IMG/VR virus record: IMGVR_UViG_3300042876_000489
Location: 1 to 41,180 of that record
Length of the DNA stretch: 41,180 bases
Direction: 5' to 3' (one strand)
Source of the DNA: a virus
The notes under the pieces were generated by a model. The model did not search any database. It worked only from the letters and a program-made list of their open reading frames with translations, and had not been told where the DNA came from. Made by a program: the position numbers and the translations under genes. Numbering within the stretch: position 1 is the first letter of the stretch; every line of letters begins with the position of its first letter. This document shows positions 1 to 6,530 of the stretch, piece by piece.

Positions 1-127
1 GGCTCACCGCGCTCGTTGAGCACGATGAGTGCGATCGACTTGGCACTGCCGCCCTTGTTGCCGCAGCGCAGCCGCCACCCGTCCGCTTCCGCCGCACGCA
101 CGGCGCGCACGACACGGTCATTGAGCG
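1..127. repeat. Terminal direct repeat, left copy (circular assembly overlap)
   Basis: This stretch is identical base for base to 41054-41180. It lies inside a coding region that continues in frame across the join. The odd length of 127 bp matches a large k-mer commonly used by de Bruijn assemblers, so it most likely marks a circular contig and not a true terminal redundancy. The unique genome is therefore 41053 bp. Confidence 0.95.
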
Positions 128-221
128 CCTCAGAGCATCCCGCGAGCTGCTCAGCAGTCCATCCCATTGGCACGACTACTGCCGCGGACTCACTGGCTTC
201 GGCTGCCTTCGTCTGGTCCAT
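1..221 (-). CDS. Unknown 140-aa protein, 5' part (gene crosses the contig join)
   Basis: The gene starts at an ATG whose first base is 221 and reads leftward to position 1. It continues on the right copy, from 41053 to the stop at 40852, for a total of 140 residues. The N-terminus reads MDQTKAAEASESAAVV and the middle has WRLRCGNKGGSAKSIALIV. The C-terminus is acidic and then basic (GRKRAAAK). I recognise no family. The start shares one base with the stop of the upstream HNH gene (TGATG), suggesting coupled translation. It is the last gene before the terminase block, so it could belong to the late leftward transcript or end the early one. In-frame passage across the join is the best evidence that the molecule is circular. 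Confidence 0.75.
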   Translation of the reverse strand, partial: MDQTKAAEASESAAVVVPMGWTAEQLAGCSEALNDRVVRAVRAAEADGWRLRCGNKGGSAKSIALIVLNERGE

Positions 222-586
222 CAGAAGTTCCTCACGTGCTGCGTGGTAGGGACAACCGGGCGACCGAAGCCGCCATCGGTGCGAACAGTCTTCTGGCTGT
301 GACAGGCATGACAGGCGCCGCGCAGATTCTCGAGCGCATCAGATCCACCCTGCGCGCGCGGCACGATGTGATCGGCGTCGGTGCTCGGTCGCTGATGGCA
401 GATGGTGCAAACGGGATCGCGCGCAATCACGATCGCTCTCTTCCGGCGCCATGCCGCATCGTAGCCACGCGCGCCGGCATTGCCGCGCGCGTGATCGCTG
501 GCGCGACGATGCACCGCGCACCGGCCGCGCTTCACGAGAGCGGGGCAGCCAGGCGCGGTGCAGGGGCGAAGAGCACGGGTGGGCAT
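221..586 (-). CDS. HNH endonuclease
   Basis: This is a 121-residue protein of the HNH nuclease family. The N-terminal part has a cysteine pair (CTAPGC) and a basic stretch. The core shows CTICHQRPSTDADHIVPRAQGG followed by NLRGACHACHSQKT, which supplies the DH-I-V-P histidine-metal motif, the Asn and the second CxxC zinc pair. Small HNH proteins next to terminase genes in HK97-like cos phages have been shown to stimulate terminase cutting and DNA packaging. On the circle this gene lies one gene upstream of the small terminase, so a packaging role is a reasonable inference. The start ATG at 586 is 18 bp after the previous gene. A free-standing homing nuclease is the alternative. Confidence 0.88.
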   Translation of the reverse strand: MPTRALRPCTAPGCPALVKRGRCAVHRRASDHARGNAGARGYDAAWRRKRAIVIARDPVCTICHQRPSTDADHIVPRAQGGSDALENLRGACHACHSQKTVRTDGGFGRPVVPTTQHVRNF

Positions 587-604
587 GAAGCCAGAATAAC
601 GGAT

Positions 605-919
605 TCAGGATGGTCTATGGCGATGGTCTGCAGGCACAGCGTCGTATGCAGCAAGCGCAGATTGCCAAGACGCCACGACTAGCGCGGGCACACCGAAATC
701 GGCGGCGCCGTCCTCTACGAGCTTCACAATTGCCGCCCGGCGGTCCTCGGCGAGTGTTGTAAGCCGTGCAATCTCGGACCTCAAATCGAGGATGGTTGAA
801 TAGACCGCGCGCAGTGTGTCGGGCTTGAGCGTACAGGGCACTGTTTCATCCGTCTGGTTCTGGATGTCCAGTTCCTGCTCGATTTCCTCCATCATTCCCT
901 GTGAGATGCGATCAGCCAT
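605..919 (-). CDS. Unknown 104-aa protein with helical region
   Basis: The protein begins MADRISQGMMEEIEQELDIQNQ and has a heptad-like stretch (LDLRSEIARLTTLAEDRRAAIVKLVEDG, residues about 45-73) that looks like a short coiled coil. It has no signal peptide, membrane segment or metal site, and I recognise no family. Its start overlaps the end of the upstream gene by 8 bp, which places it in the tightly packed leftward run of small accessory genes before the HNH and terminase genes. Confidence 0.7.
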   Translation of the reverse strand: MADRISQGMMEEIEQELDIQNQTDETVPCTLKPDTLRAVYSTILDLRSEIARLTTLAEDRRAAIVKLVEDGAADFGVPALVVASWQSALAAYDAVPADHRHRPS

Positions 920-1259
920 TGTCCTCTCCCGTGCTGGCGTCGGCTACTGGCACGACGCGGAACAGAATTGGGCTCGACGGCCAGAGGTCGCCGTCTGCCT
1001 CAATCCAGAACCGGCGCTCGCTGTCCCGCGTGGCGTTGTGAATCCCTGTGCTTCCCGCCTCGATGACGTGCAACGGCGTTCCGTCGCAAGGCGCGTAGGT
1101 GGCTTCGCGCCAACCCAGCTCCTTGAGGCGGGTGAAGCCATCGTGTATCGCCCGTACACAAGCGCCCTCATCCGGCAGGCGCTCCGCTCGCTCTGCCTTG
1201 TACTTCATCGCGGACGCCCACATCGATTTGGCTTCCGCCTCCGTGACTGTCTTAGCCAT
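912..1259 (-). CDS. Unknown 115-aa phage protein
   Basis: This is a cytosolic-looking protein beginning MAKTVTEAEAKSMWASAMKYKAERAERLP. It contains one Cys (ATYAPCDGTPLHVIEAGSTGI) and a Trp-rich C-terminal half (RRFWIEADGDLWPSSPILFRVVP) that resembles small beta-rich phage accessory proteins of unknown function. The start overlaps the upstream gene by 8 bp and the stop overlaps the downstream start. The function is unknown. Confidence 0.7.
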   Translation of the reverse strand: MAKTVTEAEAKSMWASAMKYKAERAERLPDEGACVRAIHDGFTRLKELGWREATYAPCDGTPLHVIEAGSTGIHNATRDSERRFWIEADGDLWPSSPILFRVVPVADASTGEDNG

Positions 1260-1671
1260 TGCCGTCTCCCTTGTCTGCGGTGGAGTCGTCGTCGTCGCCC
1301 ATCCACCAGCGATAGCGGTCGTTCATCTTCGCCCGCGCCGCATCGGTGTCGAGCTTCGCGAGGCAGTCCCACGGGCCGAGGCGCTTCCACTCTGGGAATA
1401 GTTCGTCCTGAATCTGATCCCACATCGCCGTGTACTCCCATCCGCCACAGAAGAACGCTCGGCGGATTTCACGGCAGAGAGTGCACGTCGCGAACGTGCC
1501 GAAAGTGCCATCCCAAAGCCCCGTTACGCGCTCGTACCACTCTCCGCGCAGAATCGGCTCGCCGCACTCACAGCACGTATGCTGCTTACGTGCCCTGACG
1601 ATCTTGTCGGCGTGGAACTTGGCGTCGTAGTCGTAGTCCACCGTTAGGCAAACGTCCGCGCATCCGCTCAT
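1252..1671 (-). CDS. Zinc-finger phage protein, 139 aa
   Basis: The protein has two paired cysteine motifs: CCECGEPILRGEWYERV (residues about 33-49) and ATCTLCREIRRAFFCGG (about 61-77). This arrangement suggests a zinc-binding treble-clef or ribbon fold, as seen in small phage proteins that handle nucleic acid or host factors. The C-terminus is acidic (MGDDDDSTADKGDGNG). The ATG at 1671 overlaps the upstream stop by 4 bp. The last residues, STADKG, are shared with the gene just upstream because of a 19-bp direct repeat. Zinc binding is inferred from the cysteine spacing. The role is unknown. Confidence 0.75.
   Translation of the reverse strand: MSGCADVCLTVDYDYDAKFHADKIVRARKQHTCCECGEPILRGEWYERVTGLWDGTFGTFATCTLCREIRRAFFCGGWEYTAMWDQIQDELFPEWKRLGPWDCLAKLDTDAARAKMNDRYRWWMGDDDDSTADKGDGNG
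1268..1286. repeat. 19-bp direct repeat, copy 1 (copy 2 at 1678-1696)
   Basis: The sequence CCCTTGTCTGCGGTGGAGT occurs at 1268-1286 and again at 1678-1696. Each copy lies at the extreme 3' end of a leftward gene and encodes the STADKG tail. This suggests that a gene end was duplicated or exchanged between neighbours. Confidence 0.8.
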
Positions 1672-1868
1672 TTGTTCCCCTTGTCTGCGGTGGAGTGCAG
1701 GGCGGCGTCGGACTGTTCCTCTTCGTCCTGCTCGTCGCCGCACCACTCTCCGTCTTCCTCGGGGTCGCACTCGTGCCGACAGTGGCGCGCGATCCATGCC
1801 CGCGTCATCACGATGGAATCCTCGCCGTCGCAATCGCACATCCGGTCGCATCGTGGACATTCATGCAT
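1668..1868 (-). CDS. Small Cys-rich acidic protein, 66 aa
   Basis: The protein begins MHECPRCDRMCDCDGEDS, a dense set of Cys residues, and continues with a very acidic tail (CDPEEDGEWCGDEQDEEEQ). It is probably metal binding, but the spacing does not match a family I can name. It ends STADKGNK, like the next gene. The start ATG at 1868 overlaps the upstream stop by 8 bp. Length, coupling and the acidic-Cys composition argue that it is real although small. Confidence 0.6.
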   Translation of the reverse strand: MHECPRCDRMCDCDGEDSIVMTRAWIARHCRHECDPEEDGEWCGDEQDEEEQSDAALHSTADKGNK

Positions 1869-2610
1869 GGTTGTTCTCCGGACGCCGCACGCTGTCGGGG
1901 TGCGTCTCCGCTACGGGGACGGGGGAGGCGCTTTGGCGTTCAGCAAGCTCGAACGAAAACGAACAGCGACACTTCTCGCACTGTGCGGCGATATACGGCT
2001 TCTCCCAAATCACAGTCTCGCCTTCGCGCCAGTTGAGCGACACGCCGCAGCGCAGACAAGAATGAAACGGCGCGATCCAGTTGCCGCGTTCTCCTTTCCA
2101 CGCCACCGCCTCCTGACTCACCCTCGGCGTCTCGCGCTGGGGGGCGGGGGAGGCGTAGAGGGCATCCACGCGATACTCTCCTCGACCTGACGCCGACGCC
2201 TCTTCGCGGGTTGCGAAATACGACACCGCCTCGCCACACCCGATGTGTGAGCGCAATCGCCACGCCACCGGCGTCTGCTGGGGAGCGGGGGAGGCGTCAG
2301 CAATACGGCGGCGCATCAGCTCGTCACGGTCCCGCGCGAGGTCGAGAATCGCCTCGGCAAAGTCGTAGGCGTCGGCGTTTTCCCATGCGGGATTGCGGAC
2401 GTACTGCTTCGCGCGTTGGATGCGGTCGCTCAACTCCGCCTCGGCCTCCTCGCTCAACGGCTTCTCCTGCCCCCCGCCGTCCACCAGCGAGACGACGGCG
2501 GCACGGCAGGAGGGACAAGGGTCGGGGCTGTGCTGGCCATGTGAACGGTCGGCGAGATAGCGCGCTGCGCAGAGGCTAATCGCCGTTTCTCGAATCTTCG
2601 GGTTCACCAT
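1861..2610 (-). CDS. Modular phage accessory protein with repeated PVAW/ASPAP segments
   Basis: This is a 249-residue protein. The N-terminal part has CPSCRAAVVSLVD (a possible zinc knuckle) and a helical region. After that come repeat-like modules: ASPAPQQTPVAWRLRSHIG with EYRVDALYASPAPQ, then ETPRVSQEAVAWKGERG, and a C-terminal zinc-like section (CLRCGVSLNW ... CEKCRCSF) closing with SASPVPVAETHP. Modules of the form PVAWR...LYASPAP recur in accessory proteins of many phages, with no established function. The linker DNA carries CGGGGGAGGCG three times. The ATG at 2610 follows a purine-rich GGAGAGGA. The two CxxC pairs near residues 187 and 211 suggest zinc binding. Confidence 0.7.
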   Translation of the reverse strand: MVNPKIRETAISLCAARYLADRSHGQHSPDPCPSCRAAVVSLVDGGGQEKPLSEEAEAELSDRIQRAKQYVRNPAWENADAYDFAEAILDLARDRDELMRRRIADASPAPQQTPVAWRLRSHIGCGEAVSYFATREEASASGRGEYRVDALYASPAPQRETPRVSQEAVAWKGERGNWIAPFHSCLRCGVSLNWREGETVIWEKPYIAAQCEKCRCSFSFELAERQSASPVPVAETHPDSVRRPENNHA

Positions 2611-2696
2611 GGTCCTCTCCGGTCGATGTACCCGCGCAAAACCATCAACGCCGCGAACTCCACGAGCAGCGCCACGTAAGGCAGGGCGTGGCTCAT
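2604..2696 (-). CDS. Predicted 30-aa membrane micro-protein
   Basis: This short frame reads MSHALPYVALLVEFAALMVL and then RGYIDRRGPW. It is a single hydrophobic helix followed by a positively charged end. The ATG overlaps the upstream stop as ATGA and the TGA lies inside the start of the next gene, exactly the coupling style used through this operon. Small size keeps the call uncertain. If it is not translated, this gap is only a spacer. No function can be assigned. Confidence 0.45.
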   Translation of the reverse strand: MSHALPYVALLVEFAALMVLRGYIDRRGPW

Positions 2697-3751
2697 CCGA
2701 GCCCCCGGGCCCGTCCTTCGAGCAGTTCGCGGATGCTCGTCGGCGCGCCTGGTGGAGCTGGCCGTCGCTCGGTCCGCGCCACCTCCAGCGGGCGCTCTAC
2801 CGGCTGATGCTCGGCCGGCGCGCTGCGCGTGGGCACCGTGCGTCCCTCGTGCGCCGCACCGTCGCGCAGCTTGAGCAGCAGCACGCGAATGGCGCGATCC
2901 GGATCCCGCAGCGGCTTGCCGGAGAGCACCGCATCACAGCAGCGCTCGAGGTGATCGAGGTCGGTGGCGCGCACCATGCGGCCACGGTCGAGGCTTGCGC
3001 CACCAGGCGAGAGGGACGCGGCGAGTTGGTGCAGCACGTCGCGCCGGCGCGCCCCGTCGTCGGGGTAGAAGCGATTCACGAACCGACGCACGGGCACGGA
3101 CGACAACACGCCGTCGTCAGCGGGCACGTCGCGGCCTGGCTGTGTGACAGCCAGCGGGCCGTTGGCGGGTGGTGGTGGCGGGTTGTCCACATCCACCGCG
3201 CTCGGTTCGCCGCGTGGCTCTTTCCCTTGCTCAGATCTTCCGCTTCCGCTGTTTACTCCCTTCTCCGTTTCCGTTTCCGTGCTACCCAAGGGGGTGGGTG
3301 AGGGGCTTGGGGAGGGGGTAGGGGAGGGGGTTCCTTCACCATCCGCATCGGCCAGTCCATACGCGGACAGGAAGGCCTCGACCAGCGCCACTTTCGGCAG
3401 CGATCGCGCATAGGTGATCGCGCCCTTGCGGTTGTTCGCATTCGAGGCGGTGAAGAAAGGATCGAAGCGCAGGCCGTTCACGAGCCAGCAGACGTTGCGC
3501 TCGCGACGGATCCAGCCCTCCGAGCCGCTCACGGGCTTCGGCGCCTCCAGTTCACGCAGCGCGGCCTCGAGCTCGTCACGCGAGGACCGCGCGTGGATGT
3601 GCTCCAGGACGCCGAGGTAGAACACGGCGATGCCGTACTGCCCGAGCTTCAGCTTGAGCGTGTGGAACACCGCCTGCGCCAGCGGGCTCAGCAGCTGATA
3701 GTCCGCGTCGTCCACCAGCGACTCGTAGCTCGATCGATACAGCGCCTTCAC
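2693..3751 (-). CDS. Putative phage replication initiator / replisome organiser
   Basis: This is a protein of about 352 residues. The N-terminal ~130 residues (KALYRSSYESLVDDADY, then SRDELEAALRELE ... GWIRRERNVCWLVNGLRFDP ... NRKGAITYARSLPKVALVEAFLSAYGL) match the pattern of the winged-helix domain of phage replisome organisers. A low-complexity Pro/Ser/Thr linker follows (TPSPTPSPSPSPTP) and then a basic C-terminal domain. I place the start at GTG 3751: a GGAGG lies 5 bp upstream and the GTG overlaps the previous stop as GTGA. An ATG 12 bp upstream would make that GGAGG coding. The role is to bind the origin and recruit host helicase, as lambda O does. The family call is moderate because it rests on pattern memory. 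No polymerase or helicase gene is present, so the phage must borrow host enzymes. Confidence 0.5.
   Translation of the reverse strand: MKALYRSSYESLVDDADYQLLSPLAQAVFHTLKLKLGQYGIAVFYLGVLEHIHARSSRDELEAALRELEAPKPVSGSEGWIRRERNVCWLVNGLRFDPFFTASNANNRKGAITYARSLPKVALVEAFLSAYGLADADGEGTPSPTPSPSPSPTPLGSTETETEKGVNSGSGRSEQGKEPRGEPSAVDVDNPPPPPANGPLAVTQPGRDVPADDGVLSSVPVRRFVNRFYPDDGARRRDVLHQLAASLSPGGASLDRGRMVRATDLDHLERCCDAVLSGKPLRDPDRAIRVLLLKLRDGAAHEGRTVPTRSAPAEHQPVERPLEVARTERRPAPPGAPTSIRELLEGRARGLG
3290..3330. repeat. G-rich tandem repeat inside the replication gene (possible origin or quadruplex)
   Basis: The + strand carries six runs of three to five or more G within 41 bp, including a perfect tandem pair GGGGAGGGGGT at 3309-3319 and 3321-3331. 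It encodes the Pro/Ser/Thr linker of the replication protein. Lambda-type phages keep origin repeats within the initiator gene, so this is an origin candidate. It could equally be only low-complexity linker coding. Confidence 0.4.
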
Positions 3752-4230
3752 CGGACCCTCCAATAGTGCCAGAAGTTGCCGCGCTTCTCGCGACGCATGA
3801 CGCCAGCGTCCACGAAGCGGGCGAGGATGTGACAGGTCACCTCGATGCGGGTGCCGAGCGTGTCGGTAACTGCGCGGGCGGCGACAGCCTCGCGCACGGC
3901 GCAGGGCACGAGGTCATACATGGCCCGCGCCAGCGCCGGCGTGTCGATGCGGGCCCCGCGCAAGCGACGCCACGCCACACCGCCGATCATTTCGGCTTCA
4001 TAGGCGCCATCGTCGAGGTCCAACGCATCGCCGTCATCGATGGCCCGCACGGGCGGCGCGGCACGCGGCCGCACGCGCTGCCATGCCCCGCGCGCAGCGC
4101 ACTCGGGGCAGCGTTCCTGTAGCACGCCGAACTCGTGCGCGATCCGGAACTCCAGACGCCCACCGCACGCGCAGAGCGCACTCTGCGTCTCGCCAGGCTC
4201 GTCCACGAGCGGCATCCGATTCCCTGTCAT
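3748..4230 (-). CDS. Zinc-ribbon protein with C-terminal winged-helix-like region
   Basis: This is a 160-residue protein. Near the N-terminus CACGGRLEFRIAHEF and then ERCPECAARG form a four-cysteine zinc ribbon. The C-terminal half (ALARAMYDLVPCAVREAVAARAVTDTLGTRIEVTCHILARFVDAGVMRREKRGNFWHYWRV) reads like a winged helix: helices, then a basic wing with aromatic residues. It sits directly upstream of the putative initiator and is coupled to it (GTGA), so it may be a DNA-binding partner in replication or regulation. The start ATG at 4230 overlaps the upstream stop as ATGA. No named family is recognised. Confidence 0.6.
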   Translation of the reverse strand: MTGNRMPLVDEPGETQSALCACGGRLEFRIAHEFGVLQERCPECAARGAWQRVRPRAAPPVRAIDDGDALDLDDGAYEAEMIGGVAWRRLRGARIDTPALARAMYDLVPCAVREAVAARAVTDTLGTRIEVTCHILARFVDAGVMRREKRGNFWHYWRVR

Positions 4231-4697
4231 GCCGCGATCCTCCGTCGACGTTCGGCGGCGGTGTAGGCGCCGACATCCTGCGGGCGGGCCCACACGATGT
4301 TGTGGTTGCCGTGGCTCTTCCCGAGGTACGTCATCGCCCAGGCGGGCGGCCGCTCGGAATCGACCGCCACGAGCCCCATGCCCCGGGCGAGCCCACCGAG
4401 CCCGTCAAGCTTCTCGTTGCCGTCGTTCGCGATCTCGCCGAGGCCCTGCAGGGCGATGCGGATCTCCCATACCGAGACCGAGCGCTGAAAGTCGAGGATC
4501 GCGTTCGCGGCGCGCGCGGCGATCGCGTTGAGCTTCATGCCGTCGCGCGAGAACGCGGCGAGCTGGGCGTAGTCAGAGGGACTGCGCAGCTCCGAGGGGA
4601 GCGCCGGCGGCGCCGGGGGGGTCGCCCAGAGCGGCAGATCGTCATGGCGCGGCCGTGGTCGCGTCCCGATGATGTCCTGCTCATCCGGCCGGATCAT
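4227..4697 (-). CDS. Unknown 156-aa phage protein
   Basis: The start MIRPDEQDIIGTRPRPRHDDLPLW at 4697 is chosen because its ATG overlaps the previous stop as ATGA. An ATG three codons upstream is possible. A proline-rich N-terminal segment precedes a helical region with ANAILDFQRSVSVWEIRIALQGLGEIANDGNEKLDGLGGLARGMGLVAV. No motif identifies an enzyme. Its place between the zinc-finger gene and the zinc-ribbon/replication pair suggests the DNA-metabolism module. Confidence 0.65.
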   Translation of the reverse strand: MIRPDEQDIIGTRPRPRHDDLPLWATPPAPPALPSELRSPSDYAQLAAFSRDGMKLNAIAARAANAILDFQRSVSVWEIRIALQGLGEIANDGNEKLDGLGGLARGMGLVAVDSERPPAWAMTYLGKSHGNHNIVWARPQDVGAYTAAERRRRIAA

Positions 4698-5032
4698 GTG
4701 CCGCACCCGCAGTAGCGCGAGCGACCGCCCGTCGGGGTGAACGGCTTATGGCATCGGTCGCAGAGTCGCACGCTGAAACGCATGGCCCGCCGCGGCCGCG
4801 CGGGCTGTGGCGCCGGTGCACTGGCCGCCGCGGGCGCGGGCGCGTTCGATGCGCCGGGCACGATGCGGCCGGCGAGGATCGTCACCTCGAGTAGCTGCTG
4901 TCCGTTCGTCAGGCCATAGCGCGCCTGCTCGTCCGTGCGGTAGAGCTTCGGCGTCTGGCTGCCATGCCAGAGCGTCACGCGCCCGTGCTCGTCGACCACG
5001 GTCAGGCCCTGCCAGAGAATCGTGGCGCTCAT
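4694..5032 (-). CDS. Small protein with C-terminal zinc finger, 112 aa
   Basis: The N-terminal domain (MSATILWQGLTVVDEHGRVTLWHG ... LTNGQQLLEVTILAGRIVPG) looks beta-rich. An Ala/Pro linker of about 25 residues leads to a short C-terminal zinc finger, CDRCHKPFTPTGGRSRYCGCGT. Such CxxC...CxC ends resemble the FPG/stretched zinc fingers of nucleic-acid proteins. Both ends overlap neighbours as ATGA. The function is unknown, but DNA or RNA binding is likely. Confidence 0.65.
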   Translation of the reverse strand: MSATILWQGLTVVDEHGRVTLWHGSQTPKLYRTDEQARYGLTNGQQLLEVTILAGRIVPGASNAPAPAAASAPAPQPARPRRAMRFSVRLCDRCHKPFTPTGGRSRYCGCGT

Positions 5033-5316
5033 GCCGTGGCGGCCCCGCGGAGGACACCGCGCGCTGGCCGCGGCGCGGGACCCTCTCCTACCGGTTCGCC
5101 CAGCGGGATGAAGCCGGAGCCGCGGACGCCGGCGACGCCGGGCGCATCCGTGACCACCTTCACGAACGCGACCTCAGTCTTCGCCGATTCGACGATGACC
5201 TTCGCGACGTCCGCGATCGCACGGGCGCGCTCGATCTCCATCGGTTCCTTCTCATCCTGCAGCGCCTCGAGCGTGGCGAAGAGGTGGTTACGCAGGTCTT
5301 CTATCTTGTTCTTCAC
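5029..5316 (-). CDS. Conserved small phage protein, 95 aa
   Basis: The start is a GTG at 5316 with a GGAGAG ribosome site about 7 bp upstream. The N-terminal KNKIEDLRNHLFATLEALQDEKEPMEIERARAIADVAKVIVESAKTEVAFVK is strongly helical. From memory it resembles a widespread small phage protein of the form LRNHLF-TLEAL.D...M-IERA..IA-VAQ...N-AK-EV, whose function is not known. The C-terminal ~35 residues are Gly/Pro/Ala rich. The gene overlaps the 3' end of the HNH_3 gene by 29 bp, longer than other junctions here. Confidence 0.7.
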   Translation of the reverse strand: MKNKIEDLRNHLFATLEALQDEKEPMEIERARAIADVAKVIVESAKTEVAFVKVVTDAPGVAGVRGSGFIPLGEPVGEGPAPRPARGVLRGAATA

Positions 5317-5998
5317 GACGCGCTCTCCGGTTGATCTGTCGGCGAATGGCGCCGATCAGCTGATAGGCCTCGGTGATCGGCTTCGGGTAGTTGTGCATGG
5401 TGTTGCGGCGCATCAGATCCTGACGGCTGATCCGCTCGAGGTTGTCGAGGCGGATGTCGGTCCGATCTCCATTCCGGAACACGACGGCGTGCCCGGCCGG
5501 GAGCGGCCCGTGTGCGTCCTCCCACACGAGCACGTGCACGTAGCGCCAGTTGAAGCGCGAGGCGACGGCGCGATCGTCGGCGACCTTGCGCTTGCGGTAG
5601 CCGTCGGCATCGAGCACTTCAGTGCCGATCGGAACCCACTTGCGTTGGGCCGCGCCCGCCATCGCGCCTTTCTTGAATTGCGTCTCGGCCATGCGTCCGG
5701 GCGCGTAGCCGGGCCGGCGGAGCCCCTTATTCGCCGAGACGTGCCCCTTCGTGAATCGAGTGGCCGCACCGATGTTGTCACCGCGGCGCAGTCGACAGGC
5801 CGCGGGGCTCGCGAGGTACGCCACGCTCTTGCGCAGGCCGAGATTCGCGGCGCGCGAGTAGATGCGCGCGACCGAACAGCCCAGGGCCGCGGCCAGCGTC
5901 GCGCTGCTCTCGTGCGGGTAGCGACAGCGCAGCTGCGCATCCTCCGCGGCCGTCCACCGCCGGTATGGCGTCTTTCGGATGCCTCGGCTTCTCGTCAT
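5288..5998 (-). CDS. HNH_3-type endonuclease with N-terminal HTH
   Basis: This is a 236-residue protein. Residues about 12-58 (YRRWTAAEDAQLRCRYPHESSATLAAALGCSVARIYSRAANLGLRKS) look like a Myb/SANT or GcrA-like helix-turn-helix. The C-terminal part carries an HNH_3 core: DADGYRKRKVADD, YVHVLVWEDAHGPLPAGHAVVF, RNGDRTDIRLDNLERISR. Visible nuclease residues are the H in VHVLVWE, the H in GHAVVF and the N in DNLE. Such proteins are usually free-standing homing-type endonucleases or recombination-associated nucleases in phage replication modules. The ATG at 5998 overlaps the previous stop as ATGA. Confidence 0.85.
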   Translation of the reverse strand: MTRSRGIRKTPYRRWTAAEDAQLRCRYPHESSATLAAALGCSVARIYSRAANLGLRKSVAYLASPAACRLRRGDNIGAATRFTKGHVSANKGLRRPGYAPGRMAETQFKKGAMAGAAQRKWVPIGTEVLDADGYRKRKVADDRAVASRFNWRYVHVLVWEDAHGPLPAGHAVVFRNGDRTDIRLDNLERISRQDLMRRNTMHNYPKPITEAYQLIGAIRRQINRRARREEQDRRPA

Positions 5999-6327
5999 GC
6001 CGCGTGGCCTCGGGTCGAGAGTCCCGCGGCGCGCCGCAGCGCTCGGCGGCGGTGATCTCTCGCACGGACCGCCGCTGCGCGTCGCCCCGCCGCGCAGCGG
6101 GCGCATCGCCGCGGCATCGTGCCGGCGACGTGCACGACAATCGGGCCATCCCCGCATTCGGGGCACACCGCGGCACTCGGCGTGCTGGTCAGGACCGCGA
6201 GGTCGGCCGCGTGGATGGAGCGAGCCAAAACCTTACGAGCACAGTGGACCCCTGGAGAACGTGGGTGTTGCACCCCGGTCTCCTGGCCAGCGCGGGACGA
6301 ACGTGGAGCGGCCTGCGGCGCGGTCAT
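5995..6327 (-). CDS. Zinc-ribbon protein, 110 aa
   Basis: A basic N-terminal tail (MTAPQAAPRSSRAGQETGVQ) precedes CPECGDGPIVVHVAGTMPRRCARC, a four-cysteine zinc ribbon at residues about 55-78. A very Arg-rich tail follows (GRRAAAVRARDHRRRALRRAAG). The charge suggests nucleic-acid binding. Start and stop are both in ATGA overlaps. The low-complexity ends make the exact family unrecognisable. Confidence 0.55.
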   Translation of the reverse strand: MTAPQAAPRSSRAGQETGVQHPRSPGVHCARKVLARSIHAADLAVLTSTPSAAVCPECGDGPIVVHVAGTMPRRCARCAAGRRAAAVRARDHRRRALRRAAGLSTRGHAA

Positions 6328-6530
6328 GGGACGAGCTCCCACCGCTGGCGGCGGCTCCGGATCTCGCCCGCCACGCGCATCTGCTGCAGCACGCGGTCGA
6401 GCTCGCGCATGCCCGCGTTGAGCTGCACACGGAGTTGCGACGCGGTGAGCGCGAAGCCGGGGCGCAGCAACCCGCGCACGCCCTCGCGTAGTACGGCGTT
6501 GCGTTCGGCGAAGTACTGGGCCGTCGTCAT
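6324..6530 (-). CDS. Small helical protein with winged-helix-like C-terminus, 68 aa
   Basis: The sequence MTTAQYFAERNAVLREGVRGLL is followed by ALTASQLRVQLNAGMRELDRVLQQMRVAGEIRSRRQRWELV. The second half has the helix-turn-helix-wing look of a small DNA-binding domain, ending in a basic and aromatic wing. It is coupled on both sides by ATGA overlaps. A role in transcription control or DNA handling is inferred only from this pattern. Confidence 0.55.
   Translation of the reverse strand: MTTAQYFAERNAVLREGVRGLLRPGFALTASQLRVQLNAGMRELDRVLQQMRVAGEIRSRRQRWELVP

Noticed and set aside
4964-6055. + strand frame of over 350 codons opposite the 4694-5998 genes
   Set aside because: The minus strand has coupled genes with zinc-finger and HNH_3 motifs. 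This frame has none.
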